The notes: generated from the sequence alone by a model not told the origin. 64,000 nt of DNA from Stigmatella erecta (GCF_900111745.1 NZ_FOIJ01000007.1:402204-466203); one strand, 5' to 3'. Positions 19,084-30,561 are shown, numbered from the stretch's first letter. Made by a program: numbers and translations.

Positions 19084-19920
19084 ATGGCCCGGCGCGCGCG
19101 ACGCATCCTGCCCGGTTTCGGGCTGACCCTGGGGTTGACCTGGTTCTACCTGGGGCTGCTCGTCATCGTCCCCCTGTCGAGCCTCTTCCTCAAGACGTTC
19201 ACCCTGAGCTGGGACCAGTTCTGGACCACGGTGGGCTCCGCGCGCGCCCTGGCCGCCTACCGGCTCACCTTCGGCGCCTCGCTGGTGGCGGCGGTGACCA
19301 ACGCCGTGTTCGGCCTGCTGGTGGCCTGGGTGCTGGTGCGCTACCGCTTCCCGGGCAAGGCGCTGGTGGACGCGCTGGTGGACCTGCCCTTCGCCCTGCC
19401 CACGGCCGTGGCGGGGCTGACGCTGACCGCGCTCTACTCCAGCAATGGCTGGTACGGGCGGTACCTGGAGGCCGCGGGCATCCAGGTGGCGTTCACCTCC
19501 GTGGGGGTCGCCGTGGCGCTCACCTTCATCGGCCTGCCCTTCGTGGTGCGCACCGTGCAGCCCGTCCTGGAGGACATCGACGTGGACGTGGAGGAGGCCG
19601 CCGCCACGCTGGGGGCCACCCCCTGGGAGACCTTCACCCGCGTCATCTTCCCGGCCATCCTGCCCGCCCTGCTCAGCGGCTTCACCCTGGCGCTCGCGCG
19701 GGCGCTGGGCGAGTACGGCTCCGTCGTCTTCATCTCCGGCAACATGCCCATGCGCACGGAGATCGCCCCGCTGCTCATCATCACCCAGCTGGAGCAGTAC
19801 GACTACGCGGGCGCCACGGCCATCGCCGTGGTGATGCTCACCGCGTCGTTCGCCCTGCTGCTGGCCGTCAACCTGCTCCAGCGCTGGAGCCGCCGCCGGC
19901 TCGAGGCCCGGCCCAGCTAG
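19084..19920 (+). CDS. cysT: Sulfate ABC transporter permease, CysT/CysU type
   Basis: Encodes 278 residues with six predicted membrane helices and the inner-membrane permease EAA motif EEAAATLGATPWETFTRVIFP. The GFTLALARALGEYGSVVFISGN stretch is typical of CysT. The ATG at 19084 follows AAGGA by five bases; the longer in-frame opening lies inside the binding-protein gene and is rejected. The next permease starts 11 bases downstream. Confidence 0.94.
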   Translation: MARRARRILPGFGLTLGLTWFYLGLLVIVPLSSLFLKTFTLSWDQFWTTVGSARALAAYRLTFGASLVAAVTNAVFGLLVAWVLVRYRFPGKALVDALVDLPFALPTAVAGLTLTALYSSNGWYGRYLEAAGIQVAFTSVGVAVALTFIGLPFVVRTVQPVLEDIDVDVEEAAATLGATPWETFTRVIFPAILPALLSGFTLALARALGEYGSVVFISGNMPMRTEIAPLLIITQLEQYDYAGATAIAVVMLTASFALLLAVNLLQRWSRRRLEARPS

Positions 19921-19931
19921 GAGTCTTCCGC

Positions 19932-20783
19932 ATGCAGTCCACTTCCCTGCTCCTGCTCCGCCAGAGGGAGCACGCCCGGACCGGCTCGCCGCTGGTGCGC
20001 TGGGCGCTCATCGGCACCGCCCTGCTCTTCCTGGGCGTGTTCCTCGTCGTCCCGCTGGTGGCCGTCTTCCACCACGCCTTCCAGAAGGGCGCGGGCGCCT
20101 ACCTCGCCGCCCTCCAGGAGCCCGAGGCGTGGTCCGCCATCCGGCTGACGGTGCTGGCGGCGCTGATCGCCGTGCCGCTCAACCTCGTCTTCGGCGTGGC
20201 CTCCGCGTGGCTCATCGCCCGCTTCCAGTTCCCGGGAAGAGACCTGCTCATCACGCTGATCGACTTGCCCTTCAGCGTCTCCCCGGTCATCGCGGGCCTC
20301 ATCTTCGTGCTGCTCTTCGGCCGGCAGGGCTGGCTGGGGCCGTGGCTGGCGGAGCACGGCATCTCCATCATCTTCGCGGTGCCCGGCATCGTGCTGGCCA
20401 CGCTCTTCGTGACGTTTCCCTTCGTGGCGCGCGAGGTGCTGCCGGTGATGCAGGCCCAGGGCAGCGACGAGGAGGAGGCCGCGCTCACGCTGGGCGCGAG
20501 CGGCTGGAGGACCTTCTTCACCATCACCCTGCCCAAGGTGAAGTGGGGGGTGCTCTATGGCGTCATCCTCTGCAACGCCCGGGCGATGGGCGAGTTCGGC
20601 GCCGTCTCGGTCGTCTCCGGGCACGTGCGTGGGGTGACCACCACGCTGCCGCTGCACGCGGAGATTCTCTACAACGAGTATGACTTCGTGGGGGCCTTCG
20701 CGGTCGCCTCGCTGCTGACGTTGCTCGGCCTGGTCACGCTGGCCGTCAAGAAGTACATCGAATGGAGGGCGCACGCCCCATGA
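19932..20783 (+). CDS. cysW: Sulfate ABC transporter permease, CysW type
   Basis: Encodes 283 residues with six predicted helices, the EAA loop EEEAALTLGASGWRTFFTITLP and the CysW-typical ARAMGEFGAVSVVSGHVRG segment followed by PLHAEILYNEY. It pairs with CysT to form the channel. TAGGAG precedes the ATG. The stop overlaps the cysA ATG (ATGA). Confidence 0.94.
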   Translation: MQSTSLLLLRQREHARTGSPLVRWALIGTALLFLGVFLVVPLVAVFHHAFQKGAGAYLAALQEPEAWSAIRLTVLAALIAVPLNLVFGVASAWLIARFQFPGRDLLITLIDLPFSVSPVIAGLIFVLLFGRQGWLGPWLAEHGISIIFAVPGIVLATLFVTFPFVAREVLPVMQAQGSDEEEAALTLGASGWRTFFTITLPKVKWGVLYGVILCNARAMGEFGAVSVVSGHVRGVTTTLPLHAEILYNEYDFVGAFAVASLLTLLGLVTLAVKKYIEWRAHAP

Positions 20784-21847
20784 GCGTCATCGTCGAGAAG
20801 CTGACCAAGCGGTTCTCCGCTGGCGGCGCCCCCGCCGTCTCGGACGTGTCCTTCCAGGCCCCCCCGGGCGCCATCACCACGCTGCTGGGCCCCTCGGGCG
20901 CGGGCAAGTCCACCATCCTGCGCACCATCGCCGGCCTGGAGACGCCGGACGAGGGGCGGATCGTCATCGACGGCGTGGACTGCACGGAGCTGCCCGTGCA
21001 GAAGCGCGGCGTCGGCGTGGTCTTCCAGAGCTACGCGCTGTTCAAGCACATGACGGTGCGCGAGAACATCGCGTTCGGGCTGAACGTGCGCCGGATGTCC
21101 CGGGCCGACGTGAATGCCCGGGTGGATGAGATGCTGAAGCTCATCCAGCTCGAGGACCTGGGCCGCCGCACGCCCAGCCAGCTGTCCGGCGGCCAGCGCC
21201 AGCGCGTGGCCTTCGCCCGGGCGCTGGCCATCCGCCCCAAGCTGCTCCTGCTGGATGAGCCCTTCGGCGCGCTGGACACCCGCGTGCGCAAGGAGCTGCG
21301 CGAGTGGCTCCAAGACCTTCATGAGCAAACGGGCGTGACGACGCTCCTGGTCACCCATGACCAGGAGGAGGCGCTGGAGATCTCCCAGCACGTCGTCATC
21401 ATGGCCGAGGGCCGGGTGGCCCAGGCTGGCTCTCCGGAAAACATCTACGACAGCCCCGCCACACCGTTCGTCGCCTCCTTCGTCGGGGGCACGAGCATCC
21501 TCAATGGGCGGGTGCACGAGGGCCGGGCCGAGGTCGGCTCGCTGGTGGTGGCGGCCCCCCAGAGCGCCCGCGAAGGCGAGGCCGTGCAGGCGTTCGTCCG
21601 TCCCCACGACATCAAGCTCGCGAAGTCCTTCGACGGCGACGGCCAGAACGGCGCCTCCACGGGCCGGGTGGAGCGGCTGAAGCCCGTGGGCGGCTACGTG
21701 AAGGTCCTGCTCAAGCTGCCGAGCGGGGACAGCATCACGGTGGAGGTTCCCCGCAACGAGTTCGACGAGCTGGGCGTGGTGGAAGGAGACTCGGTCCACG
21801 CCGATGTACGCACGGCCCGGGTCTTCGTGGGAGATTTCTCCATCTGA
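20780..21847 (+). CDS. cysA: Sulfate ABC transporter ATP-binding protein
   Basis: Encodes 355 residues. Walker A (GPSGAGKST), Q-loop, signature LSGGQRQRVAFARALA, Walker B LLLLDEPFGALD and switch His (LVTHDQEEA) are all intact. A C-terminal regulatory OB-type domain follows, as in CysA. It powers the CysTW channel. The ATG at 20780 overlaps the cysW stop; an in-frame ATG six codons earlier is possible, but the ATGA overlap with an upstream GGAGGG favours this start. Confidence 0.94.
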   Translation: MSVIVEKLTKRFSAGGAPAVSDVSFQAPPGAITTLLGPSGAGKSTILRTIAGLETPDEGRIVIDGVDCTELPVQKRGVGVVFQSYALFKHMTVRENIAFGLNVRRMSRADVNARVDEMLKLIQLEDLGRRTPSQLSGGQRQRVAFARALAIRPKLLLLDEPFGALDTRVRKELREWLQDLHEQTGVTTLLVTHDQEEALEISQHVVIMAEGRVAQAGSPENIYDSPATPFVASFVGGTSILNGRVHEGRAEVGSLVVAAPQSAREGEAVQAFVRPHDIKLAKSFDGDGQNGASTGRVERLKPVGGYVKVLLKLPSGDSITVEVPRNEFDELGVVEGDSVHADVRTARVFVGDFSI

Positions 21848-21867
21848 CCCACACCCCCGGGGAGCCC

Positions 21868-22344
21868 ATGGTGGCCTGGCAGTGGAAGACGTTTGAGGAG
21901 CTGACGCTCGACGAGCTGTACCGCCTGCTGGCACTGCGCTCCAAAGTCTTCGTGTTGGAGCAGAAGAGCTTCTACCAGGACATGGACGGCGCCGACCGTG
22001 CGTGCCACCACCTGCTGGGGCACGAAACGGGGGGAACAGAGGGGCCCTGGCTGGCCGCCTACCTGCGGGCGGTTCCCCCGGGGTTAAAGTTTCCCGAGGC
22101 CAGCCTGGGCCGCATCGTGACCGCGCCGGGCGCGCGCGGCTCAGGCCAGGGCAAGGTCCTGGTGGACAAGGGCCTCGCCTTCATCGAATCCACTTATCCC
22201 GGTGTGGCCATCCGGATCGGTGCCCAGCACTACCTTCAGCGTTTCTACGAAGGCTTCGGCTTCCGCCAGGTGAGCGACGTCTACGACGAGGACGGCATTC
22301 CTCACATCGACATGCTCCGCCCGGCCCCCTCCCTGCCCCGTTGA
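21868..22344 (+). CDS. ElaA-like GNAT family N-acetyltransferase
   Basis: Encodes 158 residues resembling E. coli ElaA: WKTFEELTLDELYRLLALRSKVFVLEQ at the start, AYLRAVPPG, GRIVTAPGARGSGQGKVLVDKGL (the acetyl-CoA pyrophosphate loop, R/QxxGxG type) and AQHYLQRFYEGFGF. It starts 20 bases after cysA on the same strand, so it may be read through from the sulfate operon. The acceptor substrate of ElaA proteins is not established. Confidence 0.85.
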   Translation: MVAWQWKTFEELTLDELYRLLALRSKVFVLEQKSFYQDMDGADRACHHLLGHETGGTEGPWLAAYLRAVPPGLKFPEASLGRIVTAPGARGSGQGKVLVDKGLAFIESTYPGVAIRIGAQHYLQRFYEGFGFRQVSDVYDEDGIPHIDMLRPAPSLPR

Positions 22345-22352
22345 CTCCCGCG

Positions 22353-23618
22353 ATGAAAGAAGAAGCAGCCCTGACGCCCCCCGAGATCGCCCCCCGTCCG
22401 CCCAGCACCCTCGTGCTCGAGCTCATCCTGGGGGCGCTGACCGCCTTCGCCCCGCTGTCCATCGACATGTACCTGCCGGCCCTGCCCGGCATCGGCGGGG
22501 ATCTCCACGCCAACACGGCCGCGGTGCAGCTCACGCTGGCCACCTTCTTCGTGGGGCTGGCCCTGGGACAGTTTGGCGCGGGCCCCTTGATTGACCGCTT
22601 CGGCCGGACGAAGCCGCTCTACGCCGGGCTGCTCGTGTACGTGCTCGGCTCCGCGGGGTGCGCGCTCGCGCCCAGCGTCGAGGCGCTCTCCGCCTTCCGC
22701 TTCCTCCAGGCCCTCGGAGGAGCCGTGGCCATCGTCGTGCCCCGCGCGGTGGTGAGGGATCTCCAGTCAGGTGCGGGGGCGGCCCGGATGCTGTCGCGGC
22801 TCGTGCTGGTCATGGGCGTGGCGCCCATCCTCGCGCCGCTGCTCGGGGGCGCGCTGCTCGGCGCGTTCGGCTGGCGCTCCATCTTCTGGGCCCTGGCCGG
22901 CGCGGGCCTGGTGTCGCTGGCCGCCGTCTTCTTCACCCTGCCCGAGACAGCGCCGCCGCGTCACGGACGCACGCCGCACCTGGCCCAGTTCGGCGAGCTG
23001 CTCCGGGACCCCAGCTTCGTGGGCCACGCGCTCACGGGCGGCATGCTGCAGGCGGCGATGTTCGCGTACATCGCGGGCTCCTCGTTCGTCTTCATCACCC
23101 TGTACGAGGTCCCTCCCAGCCAGTTCGGTTGGTTCTTCGGGGCCAACGCCGCCGGATTGATTCTCAACTCGCAGATCAACCGCCGGTTGCTCGGCCGGTA
23201 CTCCCCGGGCCAGCTGCTCCAGTGGGCAATCTGGGGCTCGCTGCTCGCGGCCGCGCTCGTCTGGACCATCGCCTTCACGGGCTGGGGAGGGCTGTGGGGC
23301 ATGGCGGGCGCCCTGTTCCTCTTCATCTCCACCCTGGGGTTCATCCCCCCGAACTCCACGGCGCTGGCGCTGGAGAACCACGGCAAGCGCGCGGGCATCG
23401 CCTCCGCCGTGCTGGGGGCGCTCCAGTTCACCCTGGCCGCGCTCGCCTCGTGGGCGGTGAGCGCCACGCACAATGGAACGGCCGTGCCCATGGCGAGCGT
23501 CATCGCCGCCGGGGCGGTGCTGGGCTGGGCGGCGCTTACCCTCCCGGCGCGGCGAGGCAAGGCCCGGGGGGAAGCGCCCCCGTCCTCCGAGGCGTCCGGG
23601 CGCGGGAAGGCGGCCTGA
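22353..23618 (+). CDS. Bcr/CflA family MFS drug efflux transporter
   Basis: Encodes 421 residues with about 12 predicted membrane helices. The start LSIDMYLPALPGI and the GQFGAGPLIDRFGRTKPL loop (MFS motif A) are typical of the Bcr/CflA branch, along with FRFLQALGGAVAIVVPRAVVRDL. The ATG at 22353 lies 8 bases after the acetyltransferase stop; a much longer open frame upstream is an artefact overlapping that gene. Family members export bicyclomycin, sulfonamides or, in some strains, cysteine. Given the neighbouring cys operon, cysteine export is a possible role, but this is inference. Confidence 0.9.
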   Translation: MKEEAALTPPEIAPRPPSTLVLELILGALTAFAPLSIDMYLPALPGIGGDLHANTAAVQLTLATFFVGLALGQFGAGPLIDRFGRTKPLYAGLLVYVLGSAGCALAPSVEALSAFRFLQALGGAVAIVVPRAVVRDLQSGAGAARMLSRLVLVMGVAPILAPLLGGALLGAFGWRSIFWALAGAGLVSLAAVFFTLPETAPPRHGRTPHLAQFGELLRDPSFVGHALTGGMLQAAMFAYIAGSSFVFITLYEVPPSQFGWFFGANAAGLILNSQINRRLLGRYSPGQLLQWAIWGSLLAAALVWTIAFTGWGGLWGMAGALFLFISTLGFIPPNSTALALENHGKRAGIASAVLGALQFTLAALASWAVSATHNGTAVPMASVIAAGAVLGWAALTLPARRGKARGEAPPSSEASGRGKAA

Positions 23619-23621
23619 GGC

Positions 23622-24095
23622 TCAGGTCTCCCGCGTCATCTCCACCATGGTGGGGCGCCAGCCCAGGCGGGTGAAGAGCCGCTGGGCCACCGCGTTCTTC
23701 GCGGCGGCCATCAGGACGACCCGGGGAACGCCGAGCGCCTTGAGCCGCCGGACCACCTCCTCGGCGAGCTGCGCGCCGGTGCCGGTGCCGCGCGCCGGGG
23801 CCTCCACCCAGAGATCATGCAGCACGCCGCAGGAGTCGCGCAGCGCGTTCCAGTCGCGCTCCTCGACCCGGCCATAGGCGTAGCCCACCACCTGGCCGTC
23901 CTGCTCCGCCACCACCACCACCGCGTCCTTCTGCTTCAGCTCCTTGCCCAGCCACCAGCGGTACCCGGACTCGATGTCCTCGGGCAGCATGAAGCGCTGG
24001 GCATCGAAGCCATGGTGCTGCTGGGCGAGCTGGGCGCCCATGCGGCCCAGCGCGGGTGCATCTGCCGGAACGGCGGGACGGAGGGTGATGGCCAT
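23622..24095 (-). CDS. GNAT family N-acetyltransferase
   Basis: Encodes 157 residues of a compact GNAT fold: LRPAVPADAPALGRMG at the N-terminus, VVVVAEQDGQVVGYAYG, LHDLWVEAPARGTGTGAQLAEEVVRRL (acetyl-CoA loop) and FTRLGWRP near the end. It converges on the efflux gene with only 3 bases between stop codons and lies 9 bases downstream of the phosphoglucomutase gene, suggesting one transcript with it. The substrate is unknown. Confidence 0.88.
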   Translation of the reverse strand: MAITLRPAVPADAPALGRMGAQLAQQHHGFDAQRFMLPEDIESGYRWWLGKELKQKDAVVVVAEQDGQVVGYAYGRVEERDWNALRDSCGVLHDLWVEAPARGTGTGAQLAEEVVRRLKALGVPRVVLMAAAKNAVAQRLFTRLGWRPTMVEMTRET

Positions 24096-24104
24096 GGCGT
24101 GCCC

Positions 24105-25742
24105 CTAGGCGCGTGAGAAGGCTTCGCCCACCATGGCGCGCGCCTCCTCCACCACCGCGTCCAGGTGAGCCTGGTCGCGGAAGCTCTCCGCGTAAATCTT
24201 GTAGAGGTCCTCGGTGCCGGAGGGCCGCGCGGCGAACCAGCCGTTCTCGGCCACCACCTTGAGCCCGCCCAGCTCCGCGTTGTTGCCCGGCGCCCGCGTC
24301 AGACGGGCGAGGATGGGCTCTCCGGCCAGGGTCGTCGCCTTCACCGCCTCCGGGGAGAGCTTCTTGAGGATGGCCTTCTGGGCCGAGGTGGCGGGCTGAT
24401 CGATGCGCGTGTAGCGCGGCGCCCCGAACCGGGCGGTGAGCTCCGCGTAGTGGGCGCCCGGGTCCTTGCCCGTCCGCGCGAGAATCTCCACGGCGAGCAG
24501 ATCCAGGATGATGCCGTCCTTGTCCGTGGACCACACCGTCCCGTCCTTGCGGAGGAACGACGCGCCGGCGCTCTCCTCGCCGCCGAAGCCCAGGGAGCCA
24601 TCGAGCAGTCCCTCCACGAACCACTTGAAGCCCACGGGCACCTCGACGACGCGGCGGCCGATGTCCTTCGCCACGCGGTCGATCATGCTGCTGCTCACCA
24701 GCGTCTTGCCCACGGCGGCCTCGGCCTTCCAGCCGGGGCGGTTGCGGAACAAGTAGGAGATGGCCACCGCCAGGTAGTGGTTGGGGTTCATCAACCCCGC
24801 CGAGCGCGTGACGATGCCGTGCCGGTCAGAGTCGGTGTCGTTGCCGAAGGCGATGTCGTAGCGGTCCTTGAGCGCCACGAGGTTCGCCATGGCGAACGGC
24901 GACGAGCAGTCCATGCGGATCTTCCCGTCATGGTCCAGGGGCATGAACCGGAAGGTGGGGTCCACCGCCTCGTTGACGACCTGGATGTTCAGCCCGTAGC
25001 GCTGGGCGATGGGCTTCCAGTAGTCCAGGTTCGAGCCCCCCAGCGGGTCGGCGCCGATGGAGAGCTTCGCGCCCCGGATGACGTCCAGGTCCACCACGTT
25101 GCCGAGGTCCTCGACGTACGGGGTGATGAAGTCATACGCCCGCAGGTGCGAGGCGGCCCGGGCGCGCTCATAGGGCGTCCGCTTCACCCCGGCATTGCCG
25201 GTGCCGAGCAGCTCGTTGGCGCGCTTCTCGACCCAGGAGGTGATGTTCGTGTCGGCGGGGCCGCCGTTGGGCGGGTTGTACTTGATGCCCCCATCCTCGG
25301 GAGGGTTGTGAGAGGGGGTGATGACGATGCCGTCCGCGAGCCCCGTGCTGCGGCCCCGGTTGTACGTGAGGATGGCGTGCGAGATGACGGGGGTGGGCGT
25401 GGCGCGCTCGGTGTAGCGCACCTCCACGCCGTGGGCGGCCAGCACCTCCAGGGCGGAGCGCTGGGCGGGCTCGGACAGCGCATGCGTGTCCATGCCCAGG
25501 AACAGGGGGCCGTCGATCTTCTGCTGCTGGCGGTACTCGCAGACGGCCTGGGTCACTGCCAGGATGTGCGCCTCGTTGAAGCTCCGCCGCGCGGACGAGC
25601 CGCGGTGGCCGGACGTTCCAAAGGCGACCCGCTGCTCGGGCACACGCACATCGGGCTGCTCCGAGTAGTACTGCCCACGGAGGGCCTCGGGCTGGATGAG
25701 GACAGAGTCGGGAGGGGGCTTACCGGCAAGAGGATGGGGCAC
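24105..25742 (-). CDS. pgm: Phosphoglucomutase (alpha-D-glucose phosphate-specific)
   Basis: Encodes 545 residues, almost exactly the length of E. coli Pgm. It has [17 protein letters not shown], the phosphoserine loop [11 protein letters not shown] (Ser144), the metal-binding DTDSDRHG loop, GGEESAG sugar binding and [12 protein letters not shown] phosphate binding. It interconverts glucose-1- and glucose-6-phosphate, joining glycolysis to glycogen and sugar-nucleotide synthesis. I chose the GTG at 25742 because it places 24 residues before the conserved QYY, as in the E. coli protein; the frame is open 36 codons further. Confidence 0.93.
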   Translation of the reverse strand: MPHPLAGKPPPDSVLIQPEALRGQYYSEQPDVRVPEQRVAFGTSGHRGSSARRSFNEAHILAVTQAVCEYRQQQKIDGPLFLGMDTHALSEPAQRSALEVLAAHGVEVRYTERATPTPVISHAILTYNRGRSTGLADGIVITPSHNPPEDGGIKYNPPNGGPADTNITSWVEKRANELLGTGNAGVKRTPYERARAASHLRAYDFITPYVEDLGNVVDLDVIRGAKLSIGADPLGGSNLDYWKPIAQRYGLNIQVVNEAVDPTFRFMPLDHDGKIRMDCSSPFAMANLVALKDRYDIAFGNDTDSDRHGIVTRSAGLMNPNHYLAVAISYLFRNRPGWKAEAAVGKTLVSSSMIDRVAKDIGRRVVEVPVGFKWFVEGLLDGSLGFGGEESAGASFLRKDGTVWSTDKDGIILDLLAVEILARTGKDPGAHYAELTARFGAPRYTRIDQPATSAQKAILKKLSPEAVKATTLAGEPILARLTRAPGNNAELGGLKVVAENGWFAARPSGTEDLYKIYAESFRDQAHLDAVVEEARAMVGEAFSRA

Positions 25743-25960
25743 GGCCGCGGATGATACGTATCCCCCGCCCCACGTTAACGGGAAGTCGCAGGCCCTCTCC
25801 TCAACCGTCCACTTTCCGGAGATCTCCCGGGGGCTGAGCCCCAAGAGCAACTGCCCTCGCCGCGGGTCGGGAAGCGGCGGGGCAGTGCGTGACTGGGAGA
25901 CGATTCGATTCTCCCGCAGCAGGTCCGGAAGTTGTGAGAATTCTTATTTTCCCTGGAAAC

Positions 25961-27289
25961 TCAGGGAGTTGGCCGGCCCAGCACTTCCAGTGCCGCGTGG
26001 GTCAATGTGGTGACGCCGGTACGCAGGGTTCGCTCTCGGTCCGGGGCGAACAGGCCCGAGTGGAGCGAGGGCAGCGCCGTGCCCGATTTCTGGGCCTCCT
26101 GGTGCTTCGCGGGCTCCACGGCGCCCACCCAGAGGAGCACGGAGGGAACGCCCGCGCGGCCATACTCGGCGAAGTCCTCTCCGCCCATGGTGGGCCGGCC
26201 CACGCGGACGTTGGGGGCGCCCAGCGCGCGCACCAGCGCGTCCTGAACGCGCTTCAAGAGCGCGGGGTCATTGTAGAGGGCAGGCGTCCCTTCCGTGACG
26301 GAGATGCTGGGGGCGCGGGGGGAGCCGGCCGCCTCGGACTCGGCCTTCGCGATGCGCTCGATGGCGGAGAGGATGCGCTGGCGGACCTCGGGCTTGTAGG
26401 AGCGCACGGTGAGCTGGAGCTTCACCTCGTCGGGGATGATGTTGTGCTTGGTACCCCCGTGGATGGAGCCCACGGTGAGGACGGCGGGCTCCAGTGGATC
26501 CCGCTCGCGGCTCACGATGGTCTGGAAGGCCGTCACGGTCCGGGCCGCCAGGAGGATGGGGTCCACGGTGAGGTGCGGATACGCCCCGTGCCCGCCCTTG
26601 CCGTAGAGGGTGACGTCCACGGAGTCCACGCTGGCCATCGCGTACTCGGGCACGAACTCCACCGTGCCCGCCGCGGCGGTGGCCGAGTCGTGCACGGCCA
26701 GGGCGAAGTCCGGCTTGGGAAAGCGCTGGAAGAGGCCATCGGCCAGCATGGCGCGGGCCCCCGAGCCCTGCTCCTCGGCGGGCTGGCCCACCATCACCAG
26801 CGTGCCCCGCCACTGGTCCTTGGCGCGCGCCAGCAGCGTGGCCGTGCCCACCCACACCGTCATGTGCACGTCATGGCCACAGGCATGCATCACCGGCACG
26901 CTCTGGCCCGACGCATCCTTCGCCGTGGCCTTGCTCGCATAGGGCAGGCCCGTCTTCTCCTCCACGGGCAGCCCGTCCAGGTCCGTGCGCAGCATCACCG
27001 TGGGGCCCGGGCCATTGCGCAGCACGCCCACCACCCCGTGCCCGCCCACCTTCTGCGTCACCGTGAAGCCCAGCGCGCGCAGGCGCTCGGCCATCTTCGC
27101 CGCCGTCTTCTCCTCCTGGGTGGACAGCTCCGGCGTCTGGTGGAGCTGCCGGTAGAGCGCATCCAGCTCCGGGTAGAGGCCCTGGAGCCCCTGGGTGACG
27201 CGCTGAGCCATGTCCGGGGGTTCCGCCGCCACAGCGCGCGCACCGGGCATGAAGAGCAGCAGGGACAGCAAGGAGAACCGTCGCAGCAC
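25961..27289 (-). CDS. Secreted M20 family metallopeptidase / amidohydrolase
   Basis: Encodes 442 residues with an N-terminal signal peptide (LRRFSLLSLLLFMPGARAVAA). The M20D (hippuricase/IAA-amino acid hydrolase) core follows: LRTDLDGLPVEEKTGLPY, MHACGHDVHM with metal ligands, GQPAEEQGSGARAML, and a late PTMGGEDFAEY. It should hydrolyse N-acyl amino acids or small peptides outside the cytoplasm. The GTG start has GGAGG five bases upstream. It is divergent from the acyl-CoA synthetase gene; the 218 bases on its 3' side, up to pgm, hold no recognised feature. Confidence 0.9.
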   Translation of the reverse strand: MLRRFSLLSLLLFMPGARAVAAEPPDMAQRVTQGLQGLYPELDALYRQLHQTPELSTQEEKTAAKMAERLRALGFTVTQKVGGHGVVGVLRNGPGPTVMLRTDLDGLPVEEKTGLPYASKATAKDASGQSVPVMHACGHDVHMTVWVGTATLLARAKDQWRGTLVMVGQPAEEQGSGARAMLADGLFQRFPKPDFALAVHDSATAAAGTVEFVPEYAMASVDSVDVTLYGKGGHGAYPHLTVDPILLAARTVTAFQTIVSRERDPLEPAVLTVGSIHGGTKHNIIPDEVKLQLTVRSYKPEVRQRILSAIERIAKAESEAAGSPRAPSISVTEGTPALYNDPALLKRVQDALVRALGAPNVRVGRPTMGGEDFAEYGRAGVPSVLLWVGAVEPAKHQEAQKSGTALPSLHSGLFAPDRERTLRTGVTTLTHAALEVLGRPTP

Positions 27290-27387
27290 AATGCCTCCGC
27301 GTAAGATGAGGCCCTGGGCTTACCCGGCGGCCCGTGCGGCCGTCCAGGCCCCGTCTCACTCCCCCTTTCAGAAGAAGGTTCGTGCGC

Positions 27388-29013
27388 ATGCTCGCTGGCC
27401 GGATGATGGACTTTCCGCTGACCTTGACCCACCTCCTGGAGCGCGCCCGCACCTTCCATGGCCGCTCCGAGATCGTCTCCCGCCGGCCGGACCGCTCGCT
27501 GCACCGCTATACCTACGCGGACTTCTACCGGCGCTCGTGCCAGCTCGCCCATGCCCTGCGCAAGCTGGGCATCCAGCCCGGAGACCGCGTGGCCTCGCTG
27601 TGCTGGAACCACCACCAGCACCTGGAGCTGTACTTCGCCGTGCCCGCCATGGGCGCGGTGCTCCACACGCTCAACCTGCGCCTGGCCCCCAAGGACCTGG
27701 GCTACATCGCGAACCATGCGAAGGACCGCGTCCTCGTGGTGGACCGCACGCTCCTGCCGCTGCTCGAGAAGTTCGTGAAGGACGTCCCCTCCCTGGAGCA
27801 CATCATCGTCATCCCGGACGATGGCCCCGCCCCCGAAGGCCGGCGCGACTACGAGCAGTGGCTGGCCGCCGAGCCCACCACCTTTGACTTCCCCGAGCTG
27901 GAGGAGCGCAGCGCGGCGATGCTCTGCTACACCTCCGGCACCACGGGCAACCCCAAGGGCGTGCTCTTCAGCCACCGCTCCATCGTCCTGCACACCCTGG
28001 TCTCCTGCATGGGCGAGATGGTGGGCACGCTGCCCCGGGATGTGGTGCTGCCGGTGGTGCCCATGTTCCACGCGGCCGCCTGGGGTCTGCCCTTCGATGC
28101 CCTCATCACCGGGGCCAAGCTCGTCTTCCCGGGCCCTCACATGGACCCGGTGTCCCTGCTGGACCTGATGGCCCAGGAGCGCGTCACCCTGGCCGGCGGG
28201 GTGCCCACCATCTGGCTGGGCATCCTCGCGCTCCTGGACCAGGAGCCCAAGCGGTGGGACCTGAGCGCCATCCGCGCCATGCTCATCGGCGGCTCGGCGG
28301 CCCCCGCCTCGCTCATCGGCGGCTTCCAGAAGCGGCACGGCCTACGGGTGACCCACGCCTGGGGAATGACGGAGCTCAACCCTGTGGGCACCATGGCCCG
28401 GCTGAAACTGCACCAGGAGGGCCTGGACGAGGCCGCCCAGCTCGAGGTGCGCGCCTCCCAGGGCTACCCCCTGCCCTTCGTCGAGCAGCGCCACGTGAGC
28501 GACACGGGCGAGGTGCTGCCCTGGGACGGGAAGACCATGGGCGAGCTGGAGGTGCGCGGCCCCTGGGTGGCCAGCTCCTATTATGGAGACGAGGGCGCGA
28601 ACCGCTTCACCGCGGACGGCTGGTTCAAGACGGGGGACGTGGTCACCATCGACTCCGAGGGGAACCTGCGCATCACCGACCGGGCCAAGGACGTCATCAA
28701 GTCCGGCGGGGAGTGGATCAGCTCCGTGGCGCTGGAGAACGCCCTGATGGCCCACCCCGCGGTGCTGGAGGCGGCGGTGTTCGCCGCACGCCACCCCAAA
28801 TGGGACGAACGGCCGCTGGCGGCGGTGGTGCTCAAGCCGGGGCAGCACGCCACGGGGGAGGAGCTGGCCGGGTACCTGCAGCAGCACTTCGTCAAGTGGT
28901 GGCTCCCGGAGGACTACCTCTTCGTGCCCCAGATTCCGCGCACCTCCACGGGCAAGTTCCTCAAGACGAAGCTGCGCGAGGAGTTCGGCGAACACCTGAT
29001 GAAGCGGGGGTGA
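27388..29013 (+). CDS. Acyl-CoA synthetase (AMP-forming), long/medium-chain fatty-acid--CoA ligase
   Basis: Encodes 541 residues. The ANL motifs are intact: P-loop-like YTSGTTGNPKGV, the A5 WGMTELNP motif, A7 GWFKTGD, the A8 hinge ITDRAKDVIKSGGEWIS and the C-terminal PRTSTGKFLK lysine. The N-terminus MMDFPLTLTHLLERA is typical of the FadD-like branch common in Proteobacteria and Myxococcota. It activates fatty acids to acyl-CoA in the cytoplasm for beta-oxidation or lipid synthesis. Start choice among three nearby ATGs is not certain; 27388 is the first. Confidence 0.92.
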   Translation: MLAGRMMDFPLTLTHLLERARTFHGRSEIVSRRPDRSLHRYTYADFYRRSCQLAHALRKLGIQPGDRVASLCWNHHQHLELYFAVPAMGAVLHTLNLRLAPKDLGYIANHAKDRVLVVDRTLLPLLEKFVKDVPSLEHIIVIPDDGPAPEGRRDYEQWLAAEPTTFDFPELEERSAAMLCYTSGTTGNPKGVLFSHRSIVLHTLVSCMGEMVGTLPRDVVLPVVPMFHAAAWGLPFDALITGAKLVFPGPHMDPVSLLDLMAQERVTLAGGVPTIWLGILALLDQEPKRWDLSAIRAMLIGGSAAPASLIGGFQKRHGLRVTHAWGMTELNPVGTMARLKLHQEGLDEAAQLEVRASQGYPLPFVEQRHVSDTGEVLPWDGKTMGELEVRGPWVASSYYGDEGANRFTADGWFKTGDVVTIDSEGNLRITDRAKDVIKSGGEWISSVALENALMAHPAVLEAAVFAARHPKWDERPLAAVVLKPGQHATGEELAGYLQQHFVKWWLPEDYLFVPQIPRTSTGKFLKTKLREEFGEHLMKRG

Positions 29014-29121
29014 AATTTGACACGGCGCGTCCTGTCCGGGCGGCGGCACAGGGGGCGAGCTGCCCTGCGGGGCGAGAAACTCCGTCTTGCGTCCCGGCGA
29101 GGGACGTAGTGGAAGAAGCCC

Positions 29122-30549
<1,428 letters not shown>

Positions 30550-30561
30550 GCCGAACCGTGT

